Assembly (NCBI GenBank): GCA_965653225.1
Contig: CBFGZI010000001.1
Coordinates: 12,858 to 76,857, forward strand
Origin: JALZDI01 sp965653225
GTDB taxonomy: Bacteria > Actinomycetota > Actinomycetes > Propionibacteriales > Nocardioidaceae
Length of the DNA stretch: 64,000 nt
Direction: 5' to 3'
Each line of letters opens with the position of its first letter. Within the stretch, counting starts at the first letter, position 1. The notes beneath the pieces are model-generated. The model was given only the letters and a program-made list of their open reading frames with translations. It ran no database searches and was not told the DNA's origin. The position numbers were made by a program, and so were the translations under genes. Shown one piece after another: positions 8,878 through 20,075 of this stretch.

Positions 8878-9626
8878 CCGCTGTCGAGGACGGTGGGCCC
8901 GGAGGGGCCCTCGGGGTGTGCGTGGTCGTGGAAGGCGTGCAGCGCGGCGCCGGGGCGGGGGGCCCCGTCATAGGCGATGCGGCCGTCGTGCACCACGACC
9001 GTGCGGTGGATCAGCGTCTCCAGCGCGCCCAGCTCGTGTGCGACCAGCAGCACGGTGGCGCCGCTGGCCGCGACCGCGCCGAGCGCGTCGGCGAACGCCT
9101 GCTGGCTGTGCAGGTCGACCCCCGCGGTCGGCTCGTCGAGCACCAGCAGGTCCGGCTGGCCTGCCAGGGCGCGCGCGATCAGCACGCGCTGCTGCTGCCC
9201 GCCGGACAGCGCGGAGGCGCTGTCGTGGCGGCGGTCGCCGAGCTCGACCGCGTCCAGCGCGTCGGCGATCGCGGCGCGGTCGGCGCGGCGCAGCGGGCGC
9301 AGCAGGCCGCGGCGGGCCAGACGTCCGGAGGCGACGACCTCCCAGACCGTCGCCGGGACCCCGGTGCCCGCGGCAAGCCGCTGCTGGACGTAGCCCACCC
9401 GGTGCCAGGAGGAGAACCGCGGCAGCGGCGTGCCGAACAGCTCCACCGTCCCGCGGGCGAGCGGGACGAGGCCGAGGGTCGCGCGGACCAGCGTCGACTT
9501 GCCGGAGCCGTTGCTGCCGAGCAGCGCGACCACCTCGCCCGCGCCGACGGCGAGGTTGATGCGGCGCAGCACCGGCCTGCCGCCGAGTGCGACGGAGCCG
9601 TCTTGGACCAGCAGCACGGTGCTCAT
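8865..9626 (-). CDS. znuC: Zinc ABC transporter ATP-binding protein ZnuC
   Basis: A 253-residue ABC ATPase energising zinc import. Start ATG 9626 gives MSTVLLVQDGSVALGG; the 4-bp overlap with the znuA stop supports translational coupling. Walker A GSNGSGKST, signature LSGGQQQR, Walker B LLVLDEPTAG and the H-loop in LLVAHE are all intact. The C-terminus carries HAFHDHAHPEG, another histidine-rich patch. Confidence 0.94.
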   Translation of the reverse strand: MSTVLLVQDGSVALGGRPVLRRINLAVGAGEVVALLGSNGSGKSTLVRATLGLVPLARGTVELFGTPLPRFSSWHRVGYVQQRLAAGTGVPATVWEVVASGRLARRGLLRPLRRADRAAIADALDAVELGDRRHDSASALSGGQQQRVLIARALAGQPDLLVLDEPTAGVDLHSQQAFADALGAVAASGATVLLVAHELGALETLIHRTVVVHDGRIAYDGAPRPGAALHAFHDHAHPEGPSGPTVLDSGWPM

Positions 9627-10525
9627 GGGCAGTCGTTCGCCTTGCGGAGGGCGGCCAGGTTGGCGCGCATCAGCGAGAAGTAGTTCTCGCCGGCGGTCTG
9701 GTCCGACAGCCCCTCGATCGGGTCGAGCACCGCGGTGTGCACGCCGACCTCGTCGGCCAGGGTTCGAGCGATCGCCGGGCTGCTCAGGGTCTCGGTGAAG
9801 ATCGTGGTCACGTGCTCTGCCTCCACCAGGCGCTTGAGCTGGGCCAGCCGGGCCGGGCTGGGCTCGACGTCGGGGCTGATGCCCGCGATGGGGACCATGC
9901 GCAGACCGTAGCGTGCGGCCAGGTGCCCGAACGCCGCATGACTGGTGACGAACGCACGCCGCCGGCAGTCGGCGAGGCCCCTCTGGAACTGCCCGTCGAG
10001 CGTGTGCAGGTCGCTCACCAGGTCGGCGGCGTTGCGGCGGTAGTCGGCGGCGTGCTCGGGGTCGGTGCGCTCCAGCGCCCGGGCGACCGCGGTCGCCACG
10101 GTCGCCAGCTTGGTGGGGTCCTGCCAGATGTGCGGGTCGCGGAGGTGTGCGGAGGCGCTCGGTCGCAGCGGAACCAGGTGGGTGACCTCGACGACGTCGC
10201 CGTGCTTGTTCTCGCCCACGGCGTCGTCGACGGCGGGCTGGAACCCCTTCTCGTAGACGACCACGTCGGCCTCGGCGACCTCGACCACCTGCTGCGGGGT
10301 CAGCTCGAGGTCGTGCGGCTCCGCACCGGGTGCGGTGAGGTTGACGACCTCGGCGTGGGAACCGGCGATGCGCTGGGCGACGTAGGCGTACGGGTAGAAC
10401 GCGGCCACCACGGACGTGCCGGCGCCGCTCAGGGGGAGGGCGGCGCAGCCGGCCGGCAGTGTGGCGAGCAGCGCTGCTGCCACGCACACGACCGGCCACC
10501 TGAACATGGAAACGATTATCAGCAC
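9623..10525 (-). CDS. znuA: Zinc-binding lipoprotein ZnuA
   Basis: Extracytoplasmic zinc-binding subunit (cluster A-I). Up to 300 residues from GTG 10525; ATG 10507 (MFRWPVVCVAAALLATLPAGC) is equally or more likely because it gives a compact lipoprotein signal with lipobox LPAGC. Zinc ligands expected of the family are visible: AEPHDLELTP, RDPHIWQDP, and SHAAFGHLAARYGL, with an acidic residue in IFTETLSSP. The family's acidic/His-rich loop is short here (VGENKHGD). No clear ribosome site precedes either start; the mRNA may be leaderless. Operon head, preceded by two Zur boxes. Confidence 0.92.
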   Translation of the reverse strand: MLIIVSMFRWPVVCVAAALLATLPAGCAALPLSGAGTSVVAAFYPYAYVAQRIAGSHAEVVNLTAPGAEPHDLELTPQQVVEVAEADVVVYEKGFQPAVDDAVGENKHGDVVEVTHLVPLRPSASAHLRDPHIWQDPTKLATVATAVARALERTDPEHAADYRRNAADLVSDLHTLDGQFQRGLADCRRRAFVTSHAAFGHLAARYGLRMVPIAGISPDVEPSPARLAQLKRLVEAEHVTTIFTETLSSPAIARTLADEVGVHTAVLDPIEGLSDQTAGENYFSLMRANLAALRKANDCP

Positions 10526-10543
10526 AGATGAAAACGATTGTCA
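10507..10543. promoter_or_regulatory. Two Zur boxes upstream of znuA
   Basis: Two 15-bp near-palindromes: TGGAAACGATTATCA at 10507-10521, overlapping the first base of the ATG start, and TGAAAACGATTGTCA at 10529-10543. Both fit the actinobacterial Zur consensus (TGAAAAT-type half, mirrored TTTTCA). Their centres are 22 bp apart, two helical turns, allowing two dimers on one DNA face. Zinc-loaded Zur would block the znuACB-zur promoter. Confidence 0.85.
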
Positions 10544-10618
10544 AAACCCGTTGGCGACGGGTGGCCCGCTGGCGCGTTCGGGCTCGACCGGGTTGGATGA
10601 GGTGCCGCGGAAACGGAT

Positions 10619-10662
10619 GCACGACCGACCGCACGACCGACCGCACGACCGACCGCACGACC
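10619..10662. repeat. 12-bp tandem repeat
   Basis: GCACGACCGACC is repeated 3.7 times without interruption (10619-10662) between the Zur-controlled promoter and the dehydrogenase gene at 10715. An ATG at 10617 would read it as (HDRP)n in a 33-codon frame ending at 10718, overlapping the next start, but no ribosome site precedes it. Probably slippage DNA. Confidence 0.8.
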
Positions 10663-10714
10663 AGGAGCCGAGCCCGGCCCGACGCGGGCCGGAGAGGCCG
10701 GAGGAGCGAACAGC

Positions 10715-11611
10715 ATGACCACTGTGGCATTCATCGGGCTGGGGATCATGGGCCTGCCGATGGCCAAGAACCTGCTCGACGCCGGGAACGACGTCGTCGG
10801 CCACAACCGCAGCCGGGGCAAGGTCGACACGTTCGTCGAGGCCGGGGGCAAGGGCGCCGACAGCGCCGTCGACGCCGCGCGGCACGCCGACGTGGTGATC
10901 ACGATGCTGCCCGACTCACCGGACGTGGAACGGGTGCTGCTCGGCACCGGCGAGGGCGACGGGGTGTTCGACCACGTCGCCGAGGGGACGCTGGTCGTTG
11001 ACATGAGCACGATCCGGCCCGACACGGCGCGGCACCTTGCCGAGGCCGGTGCGGCGAAGGGGCTCCGGGTGCTCGACGCACCCGTCAGCGGCGGCGACCA
11101 GGGCGCGATCGACGGCACCCTGTCGATCATGGTCGGCGGGTCCGAGGAGGACTTCGAGCGGGGCAGGCCGCTGTTCGACGCGATGGGTAAGACCGTCGCG
11201 CACGTCGGCCCGGCCGGCGCCGGCCAGACCGTGAAGGCCGCCAACCAGCTCATCGGCGCCGGCAACCTGCAGCTTGTCGCGGAGGCGCTGGTGTTCCTCG
11301 AGGCGCACGGGGTCGACACCGACACCGCCGCCCGAGTGCTGGGCGGCGGGATGGCCGGCAGCGCGATGCTCGAGCGCAAGGGGCCGGCCATGCGCGCGCG
11401 GGACTTCCAGCCCGGCTTTCGGGTCGAGCTGCACCACAAGGACCTCGGCATCGTGCAGGCCGCCGCCCGCGAGGCCGGCGTGACCATCCCGCTGGGCGCG
11501 GTGGTCTCGCAGCTGATGGGGTCCCTGGTCGCTCAGGGGCGGGGCGCGCTCGACCACACCGCTCTGGTGACCGTGGTGGAGCAGCTGTCCGGCCGCGACG
11601 GCCGGGGCTGA
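10715..11611 (+). CDS. Beta-hydroxyacid dehydrogenase (tartronate semialdehyde reductase-like)
   Basis: NAD(P)-dependent oxidoreductase of the 3-hydroxyisobutyrate/2-hydroxy-3-oxopropionate reductase family, 298 residues. Start ATG 10715 with GGAGGAG upstream. Rossmann motif GLGIMGLPMAKNL, substrate motif DAPVSGGDQGAIDGTLSIMVGG, catalytic lysine in GAGQTVKAANQ. Best guess is glyoxylate-route tartronate semialdehyde reduction (GlxR/GarR), but substrate assignment in this family by eye is weak. Confidence 0.85.
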   Translation: MTTVAFIGLGIMGLPMAKNLLDAGNDVVGHNRSRGKVDTFVEAGGKGADSAVDAARHADVVITMLPDSPDVERVLLGTGEGDGVFDHVAEGTLVVDMSTIRPDTARHLAEAGAAKGLRVLDAPVSGGDQGAIDGTLSIMVGGSEEDFERGRPLFDAMGKTVAHVGPAGAGQTVKAANQLIGAGNLQLVAEALVFLEAHGVDTDTAARVLGGGMAGSAMLERKGPAMRARDFQPGFRVELHHKDLGIVQAAAREAGVTIPLGAVVSQLMGSLVAQGRGALDHTALVTVVEQLSGRDGRG

Positions 11612-11639
11612 GGCTCGACCTACGTGGGACGATGGGGTC

Positions 11640-12011
11640 GTGTCCAACCGCCGCCGTACCGCCGCTGACCGGGCCCGGTCCTACTCCGCACAGCACCCGT
11701 CGACGCATGGCTCGTCCCGTCCGTTCGGTGGCCGTCCCCACGGCGGCACCCGCAGCTACGCGGTGCTCAAGCGCCTGCACGCGATGCCGCGCTGGACGAT
11801 CCCGCTCGCGACGATCGTCCTGGTGTTCGTGGGCATCTACGGCGGCGTCTTGCTGGGCGGCCTCTGCCTGCTGGCCCTGGCCGGCTTCCTCGGCTGGCTG
11901 GCCTACCTCGCCTGGCCGCAGCTGAAGCAGCGCGAGCGGCTGCTCCGCGCGCTGGTGCTCGGCCTGCTCGTCGGTGCCGCGGTGACCCGGCTGTTCGGGC
12001 TGTGGGGCTGA
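11640..12011 (+). CDS. Small membrane protein of unknown function
   Basis: A 123-residue protein, GTG start 11640. The first 45 residues are basic and Ser/Arg-rich, followed by two closely spaced hydrophobic stretches (IPLATIVLVFVGIYGGVLLGG and CLLALAGFLGWLAYLAW) and a third near the C-terminus (LVLGLLVGAAVTRLFGLWG). The pattern matches conserved actinobacterial membrane proteins next to glyS. It stops 3 bp before the next gene; likely co-transcribed. Confidence 0.75.
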   Translation: MSNRRRTAADRARSYSAQHPSTHGSSRPFGGRPHGGTRSYAVLKRLHAMPRWTIPLATIVLVFVGIYGGVLLGGLCLLALAGFLGWLAYLAWPQLKQRERLLRALVLGLLVGAAVTRLFGLWG

Positions 12012-12014
12012 GTT

Positions 12015-12350
12015 GTGCAGGTGGTGATGCGCTTCCGGCTGCCGGAGTCCGCGGCCGGGAAGTTCCTCGACGACGCGCAGGCCGCGCTGCGCGCACTCGC
12101 TCAGCGCCCGGGCTACGTCGACGGCGTCATCGGCCGGGCGACCGACGACCCGACCCTGTGGCTGATGACGCTGCGGTGGGACAGCGTCGGCGCGTACCGC
12201 CGGGCCCTGAGCGCCTACGACGTGAAGGTCGCGGCGGTGCCACTGCTGTCGACCGCGATCGACGAGCCGACCGCCTACGAGGTGCTGGCCGACGCCGACT
12301 CGCGCCGTGACAGCGACCGCACGGCCGACCACGGTTGGCGCCGGGGATAG
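12015..12350 (+). CDS. Antibiotic biosynthesis monooxygenase (ABM) fold protein
   Basis: A 111-residue protein, GTG start 12015. It has the ferredoxin-like ABM pattern: MQVVMRFRLPESAAGKF, then ALRALAQRPGYVDGVIGRATDDPTLWLMTLRWDSVGAYRRAL. Such proteins are small heme- or quinol-type monooxygenases or stress dimers. The C-terminal 15 residues run to within 53 bp of glyS. Substrate unknown. Confidence 0.75.
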   Translation: MQVVMRFRLPESAAGKFLDDAQAALRALAQRPGYVDGVIGRATDDPTLWLMTLRWDSVGAYRRALSAYDVKVAAVPLLSTAIDEPTAYEVLADADSRRDSDRTADHGWRRG

Positions 12351-12402
12351 CCTAGGGAGTTCTTGCACGACCGCCGACACCCAGCCGGATGGAGTGATCC
12401 AC

Positions 12403-13803
12403 GTGGCCAGCCAGGTCAGGACCGTCCCGATCGACAGCGTCGTGAGCCTCTGCAAGCGGCGCGGGTTCGTCTACCCCTGTGGCGAGATCTACGGCGGCAC
12501 GCGGTCGGCATGGGACTACGGACCGCTCGGTGTCGAGCTCAAGGACAACATCAAGCGCCAGTGGTGGCGCACGATGGTGCAGGGCCGGGACGACATCGTC
12601 GGCCTCGACTCCTCGGTGATCCTGCCCACAAAGGTATGGGAGGCCTCCGGCCACCTCGACGCGTTCGTCGACCCGCTGGTGGAGTGCCAGAGCTGCCACA
12701 AGCGGTTCCGCGCCGACCAGCTGCAGGAGGAGTACGCCGCCAAGAAGGGCATCGACAACCCCGACTCGGTCGACATGGGGCTGATCGCCTGCCCCAACTG
12801 CGGCACCAAGCACGCCTGGACCGAGCCCCGGATGTTCAACGGCCTGCTCAAGACCTACCTGGGCCCGGTGGAGAGCGAGGAGGGGCTGCACTACCTGCGT
12901 CCGGAGACCGCGCAGGGCATCTTCATCAACTTCCTCAACGTGATGAACTCCGCGAGGCGCAAGCCGCCGTTCGGCATCGGCCAGATCGGCAAGAGCTTCC
13001 GCAACGAGATCACGCCCGGGAACTTCATCTTCCGAACCCGTGAGTTCGAGCAGATGGAGATGGAGTTCTTCGTGCAGCCCGGCAGCGACGAGGAGTGGCA
13101 CGAGTACTGGCTGAACGAGCGGATGCGGTGGTTCACCGACCTCGGCATCCGGTCGGAGAACCTCAGGTTCTACGAGCACCCGCAGGAGAAGCTCTCCCAC
13201 TACTCCAAGCGGACCGTCGACATCGAGTACCGGTTCAACTTCGGCGGCAAGGAGTTCGACGAGCTCGAGGGCATCGCCAACCGGACCGACTTCGACCTGT
13301 CCACCCACGCCAAGCACTCCGGGCAGGACCTGTCGTACTTCGACCAGGAGCTCGGCGAGCGGTGGGTGCCGTACGTCATCGAGCCGGCCGCCGGAGTCAA
13401 CCGGTCGATGATGGCGTTCCTCGTCGACGCCTACAGCGAGGACGAGGCGCCCAACGCCAAGGGCGGCGTCGACAAGCGCACGGTGCTCCGGCTCGACCGA
13501 CGGCTGTCGCCGGTCAAGGCCGCCGTGCTGCCACTGTCCCGCAACGCCGACCTGACGCCACGGGCGAAGGCGCTCGCGAACGAGCTGCGCGCGTGCTGGA
13601 ACGTCGAGTTCGACGACGCCGGTGCCATCGGCCGGCGCTACCGTCGGCACGACGAGATCGGCACGCCGTACTGCGTCACCGTCGACTTCGACACCCTCGA
13701 CGACCAGGCCGTCACGGTGCGCGAGCGCGACACCATGCAGCAGGAGCGGGTCGCGATCGACCAGGTGCAGTCCTACCTGGCGCAGCGGCTCATCGGCTGC
13801 TGA
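12403..13803 (+). CDS. glyS: Glycyl-tRNA synthetase, dimeric class II type
   Basis: Charges tRNA-Gly. Start GTG 12403 gives MASQVRTVPIDSVVSLCKRRGFVYPCGEIYGG and 466 residues, the usual length of the alpha2 type; longer upstream frame rejected. Motif 2 is FRNEITPGNFIFRTREFEQ, motif 3 is VIEPAAGVNRSMMAF, and a Cys pair set (CQSC, CPNC) sits in the insertion. The C-terminal anticodon-binding domain is complete. Confidence 0.96.
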   Translation: MASQVRTVPIDSVVSLCKRRGFVYPCGEIYGGTRSAWDYGPLGVELKDNIKRQWWRTMVQGRDDIVGLDSSVILPTKVWEASGHLDAFVDPLVECQSCHKRFRADQLQEEYAAKKGIDNPDSVDMGLIACPNCGTKHAWTEPRMFNGLLKTYLGPVESEEGLHYLRPETAQGIFINFLNVMNSARRKPPFGIGQIGKSFRNEITPGNFIFRTREFEQMEMEFFVQPGSDEEWHEYWLNERMRWFTDLGIRSENLRFYEHPQEKLSHYSKRTVDIEYRFNFGGKEFDELEGIANRTDFDLSTHAKHSGQDLSYFDQELGERWVPYVIEPAAGVNRSMMAFLVDAYSEDEAPNAKGGVDKRTVLRLDRRLSPVKAAVLPLSRNADLTPRAKALANELRACWNVEFDDAGAIGRRYRRHDEIGTPYCVTVDFDTLDDQAVTVRERDTMQQERVAIDQVQSYLAQRLIGC

Positions 13804-13838
13804 CCCGTCGGCGCAAGAGTCCGGATCCGCCCAACGGC

Positions 13839-14207
13839 TCAGGTCACCGGCTGGACGAGCATGCCCGACACGGGCTCGCCGCTCTTGTCCTGGCTGTCGA
13901 TCGTGGTCACCAGCACCCGGTCGCCGACCGCGATGTCCGGTGTGTCCGGCGCGACGTAGTACTGGTCGCAGAACGGCGCGTCGGAGGTGCCGGGCCGCTG
14001 CACGCAGATCAAAGCGCCATCGTCGGCGAAGCTCGAGACGACGCCGGTGAAGCTCGTCGCGCTCGGGCTGCCACCAAAGGCCAGCGCCCGCACGCCGGCG
14101 ACCGAGGCGAGCACGACCGCGGCGATGAGCACGCCCGCCCCCGCCTTTACCGAGCGCGCGGGCTTGCGGGAGCCGCTGTGCGTGCCGCGGTGACGTGACG
14201 GTGCCAT
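13839..14207 (-). CDS. Membrane-anchored small secreted protein, function unknown
   Basis: A 122-residue protein; start ATG 14207 has GGAGG six bases upstream. A basic N-terminus (about 25 residues) is followed by one transmembrane helix (VKAGAGVLIAAVVLASVAGVR) and an external domain of about 70 residues with two cysteines (LICVQ, PFCDQ) that could pair. The beta-rich end (GDRVLVTTIDSQD ... GMLVQPV) resembles an OB-like barrel. No known family recognised. Converges with glyS; divergent from the lipoprotein gene at 14297. Confidence 0.65.
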   Translation of the reverse strand: MAPSRHRGTHSGSRKPARSVKAGAGVLIAAVVLASVAGVRALAFGGSPSATSFTGVVSSFADDGALICVQRPGTSDAPFCDQYYVAPDTPDIAVGDRVLVTTIDSQDKSGEPVSGMLVQPVT

Positions 14208-14296
14208 CGTGCCCTCCAGGTGTGCCGCCACACCTTAGGCGCAACCCGCCCCGCGGTGAACTCCTGGGCCACCGCCGCGGACTACGATCGACAGCC

Positions 14297-14884
14297 ATGA
14301 AGCGCATGCCCGCACCTGGACGACTCGCGGTCGCCGTCCTCGCCGCCGGACTGCTGGTCACGACCTCCTGCACCGCCGACGGCGGGGGGTCCGCGGCGCC
14401 CAAGTCTCGCCCCGCCGCGCCGGAGACCCCTGCCTCGCCGACGCCCACCCAGGTGGACCTCGACATGGGTCAGCCGGCGACGTTCCGGCTGCACGGCCGC
14501 GGCGGCGAGGCCTCGCGCGTGCGCCTGGTGGTCACCGGCGTCAAGCGCGGCAAGATCAAGGACCTGAACCAGTTCCAGCTCGACCGCGAGACCAAGAAGT
14601 CGACGCCGTACTACGCGACCGTGCGGGTCACCAACCGGGGCAGCGGCGACCTGTCGGGCACCCAGGTGACGCTGTGGGCGTTCGACTCGACCGGGACCGT
14701 GCGTCCCCCCGCCGAGGTGGTCGGGGCGTTCCACAAGTGCCAGAACAACCCGCTGCCGCACAAGTTCACCCAGGGGAAGTCGGCGCGCACCTGCCTGCTG
14801 TACCTGCTCCCGAAGGGCACCGCCCTGCAGGCGGTGCAGTACCGCACCGAGGACCTCGCGCCGTACAGCTGGACGGTCGGCTGA
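14297..14884 (+). CDS. Putative lipoprotein, DUF4352-like
   Basis: A 195-residue protein; ATG 14297. Signal and lipobox: LAAGLLVTTSC, cysteine at residue 25, then a Pro/Ala/Thr-rich spacer. The mature domain has an immunoglobulin-like beta pattern (YYATVRVTNRGSGDLSGTQVTLWAF) with two more cysteines. Similar cell-surface proteins are common in actinobacteria and of unknown role. Confidence 0.7.
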   Translation: MKRMPAPGRLAVAVLAAGLLVTTSCTADGGGSAAPKSRPAAPETPASPTPTQVDLDMGQPATFRLHGRGGEASRVRLVVTGVKRGKIKDLNQFQLDRETKKSTPYYATVRVTNRGSGDLSGTQVTLWAFDSTGTVRPPAEVVGAFHKCQNNPLPHKFTQGKSARTCLLYLLPKGTALQAVQYRTEDLAPYSWTVG

Positions 14885-14950
14885 GGCTGGACGGGGACTG
14901 GGCCGGGCCCGGACCGAGGACAGCTGCCCAGGCGCTGGGACAATGGCGTG

Positions 14951-16093
14951 ATGACCCGCCCGACTCCCGCCCCGAGCGCGCTGCGGCTCGGCCGTCTCAC
15001 GGTCGACCCGCCGGTGGTGCTGGCCCCGATGGCCGGCGTGACCAACGCCGCCTACCGCCGCCTGTGCAGCGAGCAGGGCGCGGGGCTGTACGTGTGCGAG
15101 ATGATCACCTCGCGCGGGCTGGTCGAGCGTGACCGCTCCACGCTGGCGATGCTGGCGTTCGATCCCGCCGAGCGCGTCCGGTCGGTGCAGCTGTACGGCG
15201 TCGACCCGGTCTACGTGGGCAAGGCCGTCGAGATCCTGTGCGGCGAGTACGGCGTGCAGCATGTCGACCTCAACTTCGGCTGCCCGGTCCCGAAGGTGAC
15301 CCGCAAGGGCGGCGGCTCGGCGCTGCCCTGGAAGCGGCGGCTGCTCGGCGACATCCTCGCCTCGGCGGTGGGCGCCGCGGAGCCGTACGACGTGCCCGTG
15401 ACCATGAAGACCCGCAAAGGTATCGACGACGACCACCTGACCTACCTCGACGCGGGACGCATCGCCCAGGAGACCGGCTGCGCGGCGATCGCGCTGCATG
15501 GCCGCACCGCCGCCCAGCACTCCTCGGGGCAGGCCGACTGGGACGCGATCGCGGCCCTGGTGCGGCACGTGGACATCCCGGTGCTCGGCAACGGCGACAT
15601 CTGGGAGGCCGCCGACGCGCTGCGCATGGTGGAGCAGACCGGCTGCGGGGGTGTGGTGGTCGGCCGCGGCTGCCTCGGGCGCCCGTGGCTGTTCCGCGAC
15701 CTGGCGGACGCGTTCGCCGGGCACGCGGCGACCGCGCTGCCGGCGCTCGGCGAGGTGGCCGCGGTGATGCGCCGCCACTGCGAGCTGCTGGTGCAGTTCA
15801 TGGGGGAGGAGCGGGGCTGCAAGGAGTTCCGCAAGCACGTCGCCTGGTACCTCAAGGGGTTCAACGTGGGCGGTGAGGTCCGGCGCCGCCTCGGCCTGGT
15901 CGACACCCTGGCGGCCCTGGACGGGCTGCTCGAGGGGCTCGACCCCGGCGAGCCGTACCCGGTCGAGGAGCTCGGCACGCCACGCGGCCGGCAGGGCACG
16001 CCCAAGCGGGTCGCCCTGCCCGACGGGTGGCTGTCCAGCCGCGAGGTCGGTGCGGTCGAGGCGGCCGCGGAGTCCGGCATCTCCGGAGGCTGA
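14951..16093 (+). CDS. dusB: tRNA-dihydrouridine synthase
   Basis: FMN enzyme reducing uridines in tRNA D-loops. A 380-residue TIM-barrel protein; ATG 14951 (a GTG sits just before). Seen: APMAGVTNAAYRRLC, the catalytic cysteine in LNFGCPVPKVTRKGGGSAL, TMKTRKG, ALHGRTAAQ, and the phosphate-binding GNGDI and GCGGVVVGRGCLGRPW. The Dus subtype (DusB-like) is inferred from motif wording. Followed 52 bp later by ppdK. Confidence 0.93.
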   Translation: MTRPTPAPSALRLGRLTVDPPVVLAPMAGVTNAAYRRLCSEQGAGLYVCEMITSRGLVERDRSTLAMLAFDPAERVRSVQLYGVDPVYVGKAVEILCGEYGVQHVDLNFGCPVPKVTRKGGGSALPWKRRLLGDILASAVGAAEPYDVPVTMKTRKGIDDDHLTYLDAGRIAQETGCAAIALHGRTAAQHSSGQADWDAIAALVRHVDIPVLGNGDIWEAADALRMVEQTGCGGVVVGRGCLGRPWLFRDLADAFAGHAATALPALGEVAAVMRRHCELLVQFMGEERGCKEFRKHVAWYLKGFNVGGEVRRRLGLVDTLAALDGLLEGLDPGEPYPVEELGTPRGRQGTPKRVALPDGWLSSREVGAVEAAAESGISGG

Positions 16094-16145
16094 CCGGCGG
16101 TACAGTCCCGGTGGGACGGGTCCTCGCGACGGCTGGAGTAAGCAG

Positions 16146-18821
<2,676 letters not shown>

Positions 18822-20075
18822 CCGCCCCGGCGCTCCCGGGCGGCCGGCGCGAGCAGGAACACCAGCGAGCACACGGCCGCGACCAGCACCAGCGCGTGGT
18901 CGAGGCCAACGTGCTCGGCGACGAAGCCGATCGTGGGCGCGCCGGCCAGGAACCCGGCGTAGCCGATGGTCGACACGACGCCGATCGCGTGCGGGCCGCG
19001 CCCGGGGATCTCCCCGGCCGCGGACATCGCCGCGGGGAACACCACCGCCAGGCCGAGTCCCCACAGCATCCCGCCGACGACCGCGGCGGCCAGGTACGGC
19101 ACCAGCGCCACCAGCAGGACGCCGGTGACGGCGGTGGCGCCGGCGAGCCGGAGCACCGGGACGCGGCCGGTACGGCGGATCAGCTCGCCGCCGGCCAGCC
19201 GGCCGAAGGTCATGGCCACGTTGAAGGCGGCGAAGGCCAGCGCCCCCAGCGCCTCGGGTGCACCACGCTTGTCGACCAGCACGAGCGCCAGCCAGTCGTT
19301 GGACGCGCCCTCGCCCAGCGCGGTGGAGAAGGTGAGCAGGCCGAGCACCAGCTCCAGGCCGGTCAGCCCGGCCGCGCGTGCCGGCGGCGGCTCGCCCTCG
19401 GCTGCCCCGGTGCGGGGCCGCTGCCGCAGGTCGGGGGCGAACTGCCGTACGCACCACAGCAGCGTCACCGCGCCGGCCACGGAGACCGCGGGCAGCTGCA
19501 CGCCCAGCGGCACCCCCGCCGCGGCGCTGCCCGCGCCGAGCAGCGCGCCGGCGACGGTCCCGGCCGAGAAGCCCGCGTGCAGCCGCGGCATCAGCACCCG
19601 GCGCCGCAGGCGCTCCAGCGTGTTGCCCTGCACGTTCATCGACACGTCCCAGGTGCCGACGCACCCGCCGAGGAAGAACATCACGACGGTCAGCGCCGCC
19701 GGTGTCTGCACGAATGCCAGCGCCGCCCAACCGACCGCGGCCAGCACTCCCGTCACTCCGACCACTGCGGCGCTGCCGAAGCGGTCGGTGAGCCGGGCCG
19801 TCCACGGCATGGCCACCATCGAGCCGACGCCGACCGCGAGCAGCGCCAGGCCGAGCCGCGCGGTGCTGGCGTCGACCTGGTCCCGCAGGGTCGGCATGCG
19901 CGAGACCGCCTGGGCCATGAAGAAGCCCGCGAGCGCGAAGACCACCACCAACGCCCGCACACTGCCCGTCACGCGCATGAGTCCACCTAACCGGCACGGG
20001 CAGGCCGGTTTCGACGCGCCCCCAGGGCGAGACGGGCCGGTCGCGCCGGGGGCGCGGGCTGAGATGATCGGCGGC

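Noticed and set aside
10619..10662. CRISPR-like array
   Set aside because: The units are contiguous 12-mers with no spacers, and no cas genes are present.
10617..10718. 33-codon His/Arg/Asp-rich frame (HDRP repeats) before the dehydrogenase
   Set aside because: Tempting as a zinc-linked peptide beside Zur boxes, but no ribosome site and its content is simply the 12-bp tandem repeat.
12352..14466. Long minus-strand open frame across glyS
   Set aside because: A shadow of glyS codon bias; it also runs through two intergenic gaps and has no recognisable domain.
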